Assembly (NCBI RefSeq): GCF_039839375.1
Contig: NZ_JBDOQU010000007.1
Span: 124,001-188,000, forward strand
DNA: 64,000 bases
Source: JBDOQU01 sp039839375
GTDB lineage: Bacteria > Pseudomonadota > Alphaproteobacteria > DSM-16000 > Inquilinaceae
Direction of reading: 5' to 3'
The notes under the pieces are model-generated. The model was given only the letters and a program-made list of their open reading frames with translations. It was not told the DNA's origin and made no database searches. The translations under genes and the position numbers were made by a program. Below, piece by piece: positions 1 to 9,400 of this stretch; the stretch's first letter is position 1, and every line of letters starts with the position of its first letter.

Positions 1-1581
1 CGCAGGCCCTTCGGCCGGCTGGCCGGGGTCGCTGAACTCGAAGATATCCTCGCCGCCGCCGCCTGCCAGGATGACGGCTTTGTCGCCGATGACGAAATGG
101 TCGTCCCCTTCGCCGCTCAGCACGGTCTCGAACCCGACGACATGATCGTCGCCGATCTCCACCCCGCCGGCGGCGCCATCGACGAGATCGATCGCGAGGT
201 CTTCCGACGCGCCGGAATAATCCAGCGTGTCGTGCCCCTCCCCGCCATCATAGGCGTCCCGGTCGCCGTCGAGCGCGGCAACCACGCGATCGTCGCCGTC
301 GCCCCCGTGAACGACATCCGCGCCTTCGCCGTCCGAAAGCACGTCGCCGCCATCGCCGCCGAACAGGAGGTCCCGTCCCGCTCCTCCGTTCAGGAGGTCG
401 CTGCCTCCGTCGCCGAAGATCGTGTCGTCGCCGTCATTGCCGAACAGGGTGTCATCGCCGTTTCCACCTGAGATGTGGTCGTTCCCCGCCCCGCCGAAGA
501 CGACGTCGTCGCCGTCGCCGCCGAAGACGACGTCGTCGTCGCCACCCGCGACGATATGGTCGTCTCCATTTCCCCCGGCTATGAAGTCGTCGCCGGTCCG
601 GCCGTCGATGTTGTCGTCGCCATCGAAGCCGGCAATCTCGTCCGCGCACATGCCGCCGAGAAGCATGTCGGCGGCGGCGGTTCCTTCGATGGGCGGCGGC
701 CTGACCACGGAGAAGTACGCGACCTGGTCGATCGTGGCTTCGCCGTCGGTGATCTGATAGGCGATGGTGACGGGTCCGAGATGATCCGGACCGCCGTCGA
801 ACATCCAGCCATCATCCGTCCGGGTCAGCGTTCCCGAGGAAACCGCCAGATTCTTCACCGAAAGCGTGTCGCCGTCCGGGTCATGCGCATTCCGCAGGAG
901 ATCCGACAGGCCGACAGCCAGCGTCGCGCAGCCGACCACGTCCAGCAGATAGACCGGTCCCGTCACGCGGGGCGCGCGATTGTCGGAGGGAGGATGGTCC
1001 TCGTCCTCCGGATCGTCACCCGTCTCGTCTTCCGGGTCCTTGCTTCCATCAGGGGCCGGACTGTCGCCGCCACCCCCGGCCGAACCGGCGGTCCCCGCGA
1101 CAAGCCCATTATCGTTGGCGGGGCGCGCCAGCAATGGCACTGGCCTAACACCTCCGATACCCGGCGAACCCTTGGGCTCGATGAAGTCGAAGGCGGGCGA
1201 CTCGACCAGAGCGAACGGCGTGGGTCGCAGCGACAGGACGTTCGCCAGAGCGCTTCCTCCGGGGGTCATGTCGTCGCCTTCCGGCGCGACGGCCCCACCC
1301 TTATGGTCATCGTCCTGCGAGACCTTCGCCGGTTCGGGCGCGGACATTCCGGGTTCGGCGACCCCGGCCTCGTCACCGACGTCGCCATCGGGTTCGGATT
1401 GAACCTTCTCGGGCGGCGTCGCCCATCCCGGAAAGAACGACTTCAGGTAAAGCGCGAGTCCCGTCAGAAGGAGGCCTATGGCGAGCGGCGTCTTCGACTT
1501 CGCATCCATGCCCTTCAGGACGTAGCGCTGGGAAGCGTCGGCTTCCGGCGTTTCCGTCTTCGCGCCTTTGACCTCGATCAT
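1..1581 (-). CDS. Membrane-anchored RTX/cadherin-like protein, 3' end cut by window
   Basis: Reading the minus strand from the ATG at 1581 gives 527 codons open to the window edge, so the C-terminus is missing. The ATG overlaps the TGA of the exporter gene (ATGA), so the two are translationally coupled. Residues 1-30 are polar; about 32-50 form a short hydrophobic segment (TPLAIGLLLTGLALYL), probably a membrane anchor. Residues 50-205 are a Pro/Gly/Asp/Glu-rich linker. About 207-300 resemble a cadherin-like/Ig fold (DPDGDTLSV, ITDGEATIDQV). From about 305 there are many GGxGxDxUx nonapeptides (for example FGGDGDD), the RTX calcium-binding repeat. No enzyme domain is visible. A type I substrate normally lacks an N-terminal anchor, so this may be a surface or inner-membrane partner of the secreted peroxidase rather than ordinary cargo. 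The membrane-fusion protein (HlyD family) expected with the exporter is not in the window and may lie further left. Confidence 0.8.
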   Translation of the reverse strand, partial: MIEVKGAKTETPEADASQRYVLKGMDAKSKTPLAIGLLLTGLALYLKSFFPGWATPPEKVQSEPDGDVGDEAGVAEPGMSAPEPAKVSQDDDHKGGAVAPEGDDMTPGGSALANVLSLRPTPFALVESPAFDFIEPKGSPGIGGVRPVPLLARPANDNGLVAGTAGSAGGGGDSPAPDGSKDPEDETGDDPEDEDHPPSDNRAPRVTGPVYLLDVVGCATLAVGLSDLLRNAHDPDGDTLSVKNLAVSSGTLTRTDDGWMFDGGPDHLGPVTIAYQITDGEATIDQVAYFSVVRPPPIEGTAAADMLLGGMCADEIAGFDGDDNIDGRTGDDFIAGGNGDDHIVAGGDDDVVFGGDGDDVVFGGAGNDHISGGNGDDTLFGNDGDDTIFGDGGSDLLNGGAGRDLLFGGDGGDVLSDGEGADVVHGGDGDDRVVAALDGDRDAYDGGEGHDTLDYSGASEDLAIDLVDGAAGGVEIGDDHVVGFETVLSGEGDDHFVIGDKAVILAGGGGEDIFEFSDPGQPAEGPA

Positions 1582-3347
1582 GCCAATGCTCGCGCGGACA
1601 GGTCGGCGCGCGCCTCCTTCATGGGAGCCGTCTCAGCTGCTGGCGCTTCGCGGCGGGTGGATTTGCCGATGATCTCGTCCTTGGGCCCGAATGCCGTCAT
1701 CCGGCCGTTCTGGATCACCGCCACGAGATCGACGGCGACCAGCGCGCTGGGACGGTGAGCGATCACGACCGCGATGCCGCCGCGTTGCCTGACGCCCTGG
1801 ATCGCGGCGGTCAGCGCGGCCTCGCCTTCGCCATCGAGGTTCGAGTTCGGCTCGTCCAGCACGACGACGAACGGGTCGCCGTAAAGCGCCCGCGCAAGCC
1901 CGACGCGCTGCCGCTGCCCGCCCGAAAGCGCCATGCCCTGGGGTCCCAGCTCGGTATGGTAGCCGTCCGGCATGCGCACGATCATCTCGTGAACGCCCGC
2001 GGCCGTCGACGCCTCCACGATGGCCCGGGCGTCCGGCTCGCCCTGAAGCCGCGAGATGTTCTCCTCGATCGTGGCGTCCAGCAGCGCGACGTCCTGGGGC
2101 AGATAGCCGATGAACCGTCCAAGGGTCTCGTCGTCCCACTGCGTCAACTCGGCATCGTCGAGACGCACGCCGCCCCTCAGCGTCGGCCAGATGCCGGTCA
2201 GGGCCCGGACCAGTGTGGTCTTGCCGCCGCCGCTCGGGCCGATGATGCCGACCGCCTGGCCGGCCTTGAGCTCGAAGCTCACCTCGCTCAGCAGGACCCG
2301 GCCGGACCCCGGCGCGGCGACGGTGATGTTCTCCACCTTCAGCGATGAGCGCGGCGCGGGCAGGTCCATCGGCTCCTCGGCCTCCGACAGCGCCACGACC
2401 GTTTCCTTGAGGCGCTGGAAGGCGGTGCGCGCGGAGACCACGTTCTTCCAGTTGCCGATCGCCAGGTCGATCGGGGCGAGCGCCCGGGCGGAGGCGACGG
2501 AGGCGGCGATGATCGCGCCGGCGGAAAGTTCGCCCTGGATCGTCAGCAGCGCCCCGAGGCCGAGGACCGCCGACTGGAGGATCATGCGCAGCACCCGCGA
2601 GATCGCGCCGAAGGTGCCGCTGATGTCGTTGGTGCGCGTCTGAAGCTCCAGATGCTCCTCGTTCGCGCGGTTGAAGCGGGCGACGGCCCTCCCCCCGAAA
2701 CCCATGGCCTTGAGGATATCGGCGTTGCGGGCGTTGGAGTCGGCGACGGCGTTGCGCGTGACGACCGCCTGATGGGTCGCGTTGCTCAGGCGGCGGGTCA
2801 TCAGCTCGGTGACGATCGTCAGCACCGTGAGGATGAACGCGCCGCAGAAGGTCAACGCGCCCAGCCAGGGATGCAGCATGTAGACGAATGCGAGGAAGAG
2901 CGGCATCCAGGGAAGGTCGAACAAGGCCACCGGTCCCTGACTGCCCAGAAAGCCGCGCACCGTGTCCACGTCGCGGCCCCGTTCGAGGGATTCAGCCGTC
3001 GAAAAGCCGAAGCGCGGCATGTCGATCGCGACCTGATGGGCCATCGGCGCGATCTTCCGGTCGAGCCGCGCGCCGATGCGCACGAGGATCTGCGAGCGGA
3101 TGATGTCGAACAGGCCCTGGAAGAAGTAGAGGCCGATCGCCAGCACGGAGATCGCCACCAGCGTCGGAACGCTGCCGCTGGTCAGGGCCCGGTCGTAGAT
3201 CTGGAGCATGTAGAACGCGCCGGTGAGCGCGAGGATGTTGATGATCCCCGACATCCCGAACAGGAAGACGATGATCCTCCTGAACCCCTTGGTGAGCCGC
3301 TCGGCGCTCTTGCGCTTCGACCCGGATTTGGAATTCTTGGACGCCAT
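1578..3347 (-). CDS. Type I secretion ABC transporter/ATPase, PrtD family
   Basis: Inner-membrane ABC exporter of a type I system, which would push the unfolded C-terminal secretion signal of RTX proteins through a membrane-fusion protein and TolC-like channel. The 589-residue product has a transmembrane domain (about 20-300) and one nucleotide-binding domain with Walker A GPSGGGKTTLVRAL near residue 369, signature LSGGQRQRVGLARAL near 472, Walker B VVVLDEPNSNLD near 497 and an H-loop in VIAHRPSAL. It has no N-terminal C39 peptidase-like domain, which matches PrtD/AprD/HasD rather than HlyB. The ATG at 3347 is chosen because GGGGG lies 6 bases upstream; a GTG at 3368 would add seven residues. 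It sits just downstream of the giant RTX peroxidase, the obvious cargo, and overlaps the next gene by ATGA. Confidence 0.93.
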   Translation of the reverse strand: MASKNSKSGSKRKSAERLTKGFRRIIVFLFGMSGIINILALTGAFYMLQIYDRALTSGSVPTLVAISVLAIGLYFFQGLFDIIRSQILVRIGARLDRKIAPMAHQVAIDMPRFGFSTAESLERGRDVDTVRGFLGSQGPVALFDLPWMPLFLAFVYMLHPWLGALTFCGAFILTVLTIVTELMTRRLSNATHQAVVTRNAVADSNARNADILKAMGFGGRAVARFNRANEEHLELQTRTNDISGTFGAISRVLRMILQSAVLGLGALLTIQGELSAGAIIAASVASARALAPIDLAIGNWKNVVSARTAFQRLKETVVALSEAEEPMDLPAPRSSLKVENITVAAPGSGRVLLSEVSFELKAGQAVGIIGPSGGGKTTLVRALTGIWPTLRGGVRLDDAELTQWDDETLGRFIGYLPQDVALLDATIEENISRLQGEPDARAIVEASTAAGVHEMIVRMPDGYHTELGPQGMALSGGQRQRVGLARALYGDPFVVVLDEPNSNLDGEGEAALTAAIQGVRQRGGIAVVIAHRPSALVAVDLVAVIQNGRMTAFGPKDEIIGKSTRREAPAAETAPMKEARADLSARALA

Positions 3348-3382
3348 GACGTTCCCCCGCTGCGACACGCCTCATTCGCGTT

Positions 3383-3412
3383 CCCTGCGGACCGGGGGCC
3401 CGGTCCGCAGGG
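3383..3412 (-). terminator. Strong intercistronic hairpin between cargo and exporter genes
   Basis: A perfect inverted repeat with 14-base arms (CCCTGCGGACCGGG / CCCGGTCCGCAGGG) and a 2-base loop lies between the peroxidase stop (3420) and the exporter start (3347). No U-tract follows in the minus direction. It may act as a partial terminator or mRNA-stabilising stem that keeps cargo expression above exporter expression, as known in other type I operons; that role is inferred. Confidence 0.6.
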
Positions 3413-3419
3413 ATTGCGG

Positions 3420-6400
3420 CTAGAGGGCGAAGTCGCTGTCGGCCAGGTCGTGCGACCCCTTGATGCTGATCTTGAAGTCAGCTTCGTCGCCGCCTGTCGT
3501 GTTGCCCTGGACGACGGTGTAGTCCTCGTCGTCGCGGGTTTCGTGGGAGACCATCAACTGGCCCTTGCCCGTGAACGCGCCGGATATCAGGGTGAAGCTC
3601 CCGTTACCCGAGGCGGAGCCGTCGGCGTCCATGCCGCTGAGGTCGATCCGATCGCCGGCCTGGAAACCCATGATCGTGTCGCCGTCGGCGTTCGCGGCGG
3701 AGAGGAAGCGGAAGGTATCCGCGCCTCCGCCGCCGTCCATGACGTTGACCGCATCGCTCGCCGTGATGGCGTCGTCGCCCGAACCCGCGACGATGTTCTC
3801 CACGCCCCACAGCGTATCGCGGCCAGACTGGTCGCTCGAGACGCTGCCGCGGCCCATGAAGCCGGTGCTGCCCAGGTCGGCGGCGATGTTGGCCGTGATC
3901 GCCGACATGTCGAGCGTGTCGTTGCCGGTTCCGCCCACCATGTCGTCGCCGTAGTAGGTGTCGTCGCCGTCACCGTCCGCCGCCACGATCAAATCGTCGC
4001 CGTCGCCGCCGAAGACCGCGTCGTCGCCCGAACCGGCATCGATGTAGTCGTCGCCGGCGCCGCCAAGGACACGGTCGGCCCCGCCGTCGCCATAGAGCAT
4101 GTCGGCTTCGCCGCCGCCCATGACGTTGTCGTCGCCATCGCCGCCGAACACAACATCCCGTCCGCCCAGCGCCATCAGCGTCTCGCCTTCCGAGCCGCCG
4201 GCAAGGGCGTCGGCATCGGATGTGCCGACGACGCCGGTAGACCCGGTGGGAACGGGGGAAGGCTCGCCTTCATCCTGGGAACCGTTCTGATCTTCGTCGA
4301 CGGCATTCCCCTCGCCGTCACCCCCGGTTTCATCGGCGCCGCCGGTTTGATCGGCATCCCCCGTACCGTCGGGATTGCCGGTGTCCGCGGTTCCATCGGT
4401 CGCGCCGGTTTCGTCGTCTGCGGCAACGAACTGCGGGGGCACATCGCCCGCGCTGAAGAAGGTGACGGAATGGGTATCGCTGGTGATCGTCGTCGAGCCG
4501 TTCGGGTTGGTTGTCCTGACGTAGTCTTCGATCGTCTTGCCGGCCGCGAGTTCCACGACATCCTGGGGCCGCAGGGCGCCGACGATGACGTCGTTGCCGC
4601 CCTTCGTCTTGAAGACGATCCGATGATCGGACAGGAGCGAAGAGATATCGACCGTGTCGTCCCCGCTCGATCCCACGATGGTGATCGTGTCGGGCCGCAG
4701 GCTGGTGGCGATGTTGAAGCTGCCGTACATCTCCACGGTGTCGCCGCCGAACTGGCCGCTTTCGCTGACCCCGCCGCCGTTCACGATGATCTCCTCGATC
4801 TCCGTCAGCTCCGCGATGATGGTCTCGGGCTCTCCCGCGACCTGCCGGGTGACGACGATCTCGCTCTCGTCGCTTCCGGCGAAGGCGATCCGGGCGACCG
4901 CCTCGTCGTAGGTGTAGATCCGGTAGGTTTCGGCCTGTCCGTTTCCGACAATCTGGAAAAGGTCTCCCTCCACGCCTTCACCACCGCCGTTGACGGTGTC
5001 GGCGCCGTCGCCGGGTCTCCAGATGAACGTATCATCGTCCTCCTGGAGCGCGACCGCATCGTCATCGCCGTCGCCGAGGTCGTAGCCGTTCAGCGTGTCG
5101 TCGCCGGGACCGCCGATGATGACGTCGTCGCCGGTGCTGCCGACGATCGTATCGTTGCCGTCGCCGCCGAAGATGATCCCGGGATCCGTGGAACCGATGT
5201 CCCCGTCTCCGCTCACGATGGCCAGCTCCGGACCGTCGCCGAACCTCAGCTTCTCGATGTTTGAGAGACTGTCGACCTCACCGCTTTCAAGGTGCGTGAC
5301 GGTCGCCAGGGCCGAGGCGCCGAAGCCGAAGACATAGTCGCTCGCGGAGCCCGCGAAGACAGCGGTGTCGATGCCGGCGCCGCCATTCAGCACGTCGTTG
5401 CCCTGGCCGCCATCGACCGAGTCGTCGCCGGTATGGCCGAGCAGCCGATCGTTGCCGGCATTGCCGATCAGCGTGTCATCGCCGTTGCCGCCTCCCAGCC
5501 TGTTGTTGCCGGAGTTGCCGATCAGCACGTTCGCCAGATTATGTCCCGTGCCGTCGATGTCGGCGTCGCCGATCAGCGTCAGATTCTCGACGATGCCATC
5601 GACATGATCGCCACGGGTCTGGTGCAGATCGACGGTGATCGTGGCGATGATGGTGTCGACGCCGTCGCCTCCCGTCTCGTTGACGCGGTCCCCTGCCTCG
5701 GTGATGAGGTAGGTGTCGTTTCCGGCGCCGCCGCTCATCAGATCATCGCCGTTGCCGCCGACGAGGATGTCGTCGCCGGCATCATCGTTCAGGGTGTCGT
5801 CGCCATCGAACCCGAGAACGAGATCGTTGTCGGCGGTGCCGCCCACGGTGTCCGCGCCGTTTGTGCCGCGGGCGAAGGCGTAGCTGGCGCCGTCGAACTC
5901 GACGCGCTCTATGCCGTTGAGCGTGTCGGTCCCGCCCGTGTTGCTCGAGACCTTGAAGGCGCCGGCGTCCATGAAGAATGTGTGGTCGGTGATTCCTCCC
6001 TTCAGCACCAGGGTGTCCGTGCCTGAACCTCCCTCGAGGTTGTTGTCGCCGATATTGCCGGTGACCCGGTTGTCGAGCCCGTTGCCCTCGCCGTCGATGT
6101 TATCGGTCCCGTCGAGCACAAGGTTCTCAAGGTTGTCGCCAAGCTGATAGGCGACGAGAGACGAACGGATGGTGTCCTCGCCACCGCCGAGGGCTTCGAC
6201 GGGTTGATCGGCGACATCTTCGATGACGTAGGTGTCGTCGCCGAGGCCGCCCGTCATCACGTCCGCGCCGGCGCCGCCGTCGATGACATTGTCTTCTTCA
6301 TCGCCGGTCAACGTGTCGGCGAAGGCGCTGCCGACCAGATTCTCGATCTCGATCAGCCGGTCGATGCCCGCGCCGATCGTATCCTGCTCCTCGAAGCTCG

Positions 6401-9400
6401 CCCGTGTCGGCGTGTCTGAAAGGGAAACCGTGACGGCCGCGGCCGCGGCGGCGTAGGAGGCGGTGTCCCGCCCTGCCCCGCCATCGATCCGGTCGTCGCC
6501 GCCGCCGCCTTCGAGATGGTCGTCGCCGGCCTCGCCCCGGAGGTCGTCGTTACCCTCGCCGCCCGCGAGTTGGTCGTCGCCGAAGCCTCCGCTCAGCGCA
6601 TCGTCGCCTTCCTGGCCCTCGAACCGGTTCCCGGCGCTGTTGCCCGACAGCGTGTCGTCCCCGGCGCCGCCGGTGACGTTGTCCACGCCTCGGGTGACGG
6701 AGAAGCCCGTCGCCGCGCCGCTGAGCAGGTTCACCGAAACATTTTCGGCCGTGTCGTAGGTCAGCGTGTCGTTGCCGGCGCCGAGATCGAGATCGGTCGC
6801 CTCCACGTTCACCACGGTAGTCGTGCTGTTCACCCGATCGACCGACCCGCCGTTCAGCCTGACCTCCACCTCGTCATCGGCGCCGAAGCTGCCTTCGACG
6901 ATCCGCAGCCTGTCTTCGCCCGGACCGGCGTTGATCGTGTCGCTGCCATGGCCGTTGCCGTGGATGATCGTGTCGTTGCCGGCATGACCTGTGACGGTGT
7001 CGTCGCCTAGGCCGCCATCGAGCGTGTCGTCGCCATTCGCGCCAAACAGGGTGTCGTTGCCGTCTCCGCCGTTGATGGTGTCGTTGCCGCCCTGGGCATT
7101 GATGAAGTTATCGCCATCGCCGCCAATTACGATGTCGTCGCCCTGGTTGGTGCCGCCCTCGGCATCGCCGCCGGTGGTGTTGTTGACGACGGGATCATCG
7201 GTTTCGATGTAGTTGCCGACGACCTGCGTCACTTCCGAGATAACCTCGTGCGTGTTCAGTAGATCGTCCTCGTAGACCACGACCATCCGCAGACGATACC
7301 CGACAAGATCCGGTCCAGGCGTGAAACTGCGGTCGTTGCCGCCCGCTTCCGCCGGAACGTTCTGCCAGTTGTTCACGCCGTTCGGCGAGAACTGCCATTG
7401 ATAGGTGAGCAGGAACTCCTCGAACGCATCTGTCATCCCGTCCGGATCGCTGAAGGCGACCGTCGCGGTCAGTTCCTGCCCCTCCGTCGGGGACATGTCG
7501 CTGATCAGAAGCGGGCCGGTCGGGTTGTCGTTCACTCCGAGAACCGGATCGGTCGGGTGCGAGGAGACGATCTCCGTCACGCCGCCGGCGTCTATATAGG
7601 TGCCGAGCACCCTGACCCGCAGCCCGTCGTGTTCGTCGCCCGGCGTGAAGGTGTCGCCGGAAACGTTGGGGATGTCGATGTAGTCGCCGGTCCCGTCGTT
7701 CCGCTCGATCTGCCAGCGGAAGGTGATGTCGGTCGGGCCGACCCTGCCGTCAGGGTTGTTCATATCGCGGATGCTGTCCGCGTTGACGGTCAGCGGCTGG
7801 TCTTCCCGAGCCGGCAAGCCCTCGATCACCAGTCGGCCGGTCGGATCGACGTTCCCTGTTTCGCGGATGGTATAGAGCCCGTCCGCGAACTGGATCCGCT
7901 CGATCCCGATCAGCGTATCGACGCCCTCGTCGATCTGCGGGTCGATGTCCTCGCTCTCCCGCCGCGCGATGTAGGTTCGGTCGCCGACATGGGTGATCTC
8001 GTACCAGTCCCGGTTGCCCCGGAAGATCGCCGTGTCGGTATCGCCGCTGGGATCCTCGTCATACTTGATCTCGCGCACGATCTTCAGCTGCTTCGGCTTG
8101 ATCTCGCCTGACTGCAGGAAGGCGGAAAGCGCCTTCGTCTGGCCGCCGACGGTGACCAGTTCCTTCAGGCTGTCGACGGTGAAGCTCTCCGTCTCGGTCA
8201 CATTGCCGTCGCCGTCCAGTTCGCGGATGCTGAGACGGACATTCAGCCAGGCGTCGCCATGGATGAAGTCGTCCGCGCCGCGACCCTCGAACGTGTCGTT
8301 GCCGTCGCCGCCAATCAGGATGTTTCCCTCGGCCCAGGCGACGATGCTTTCGAGGTCGATATCGGGGTCGGTCGGCGCATCCTCGATGCTGAGCCCGAGA
8401 AGCTCACGCAGACCGTCGATCCGGTTGACGCCCGCCTGGGTCAGCCCGTGATTCTCGAGGCTGAATTCGACCTCGATCTCCTCCGTGCTGCCCCGATCGT
8501 CGCCGCGAAGGATGTCGTTGTGGATCCAGCCCGACAGCGCCTCGGTCTGGTCGAACCGATCGCGGAGGATGTCGTCGAAGACCGTCGTGAAGATCGGGAT
8601 GCGCATGTCAGAATCCGCCGCGACGGGGCTTCCCTTGTGGATCGCCCAGTCGAAGCCGAACATGCCCTCGTTCCGCATGACGCTTTCGCCCTGAACCATG
8701 ATGTCGTCGCCGGATTCGGCGTCGAAATCGTTCTCGTTGGCGCCGGCGAACATCACGTCGTGGCCGAGGATGGTGGAGTTGAAGAACAGCTCCGAATTGT
8801 CCCCGTTCAGGACGTCGAAACCGTCGCCGCCCTCCATCCAGTCACTGCCCTCGTTGCCGAGGATGAAGTCGTGGTCGGCGCCGCCAAGGATGAAGTCGTC
8901 GCCTTCGCCGGCGAACACTTCCGTTGCATCGACGCCGATGAAGACTACGTCGGCTCCGTCGCCGCCCATGACCACGTCGAGGCCGTTCGAGTTGGCGATG
9001 ACGTCATCGCCGTCCCCGCCCTTGATGAAGTCGCCGGTGTCGCCGGTATCGGTGATCCGGTCATCGCCGGCGCCGCCGATGATCAGGTCGACGCCGTGGC
9101 CGCCTTCGATCACGTCGTCGCCGCCATCGCCCCAGATCGCGTCATCGCCGTCGCCGCCGATGATCGTGTCGTCGTTCTCGGTCCCGCCCATCACGGCATG
9201 TTCGCCGCCGGTGAACCGAAGGTAGTTTTCGTCCGCCTCCGGCGTGGTGGGATCGTCCCGCTGGACCTTTTCACGGATGGCGTTCAGGAACGGGTCGTCG
9301 CCTTCGGGGTCCGCTGCGATCTGCTTGGATTCGTCCACTTCGAGCACGACATCGTGCTTGGCGAACGAGTCGACGCCGACATGGAAGTTGACCTCGTCAT

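Noticed and set aside
475..1758. 427-codon plus-strand frame at the left edge
   Set aside because: Antisense to the anchored RTX gene, whose minus-strand frame has recognisable RTX repeats and an ATGA-coupled start.
2652..5264. 870-codon plus-strand frame
   Set aside because: Antisense to the exporter and to the RTX end of the peroxidase; an artefact of the repeats.
3900..7200. Regular short repeats that could be mistaken for a CRISPR array
   Set aside because: They keep a 9-codon period in frame and encode GGxGxDxUx repeats; no constant repeat with unique spacers.
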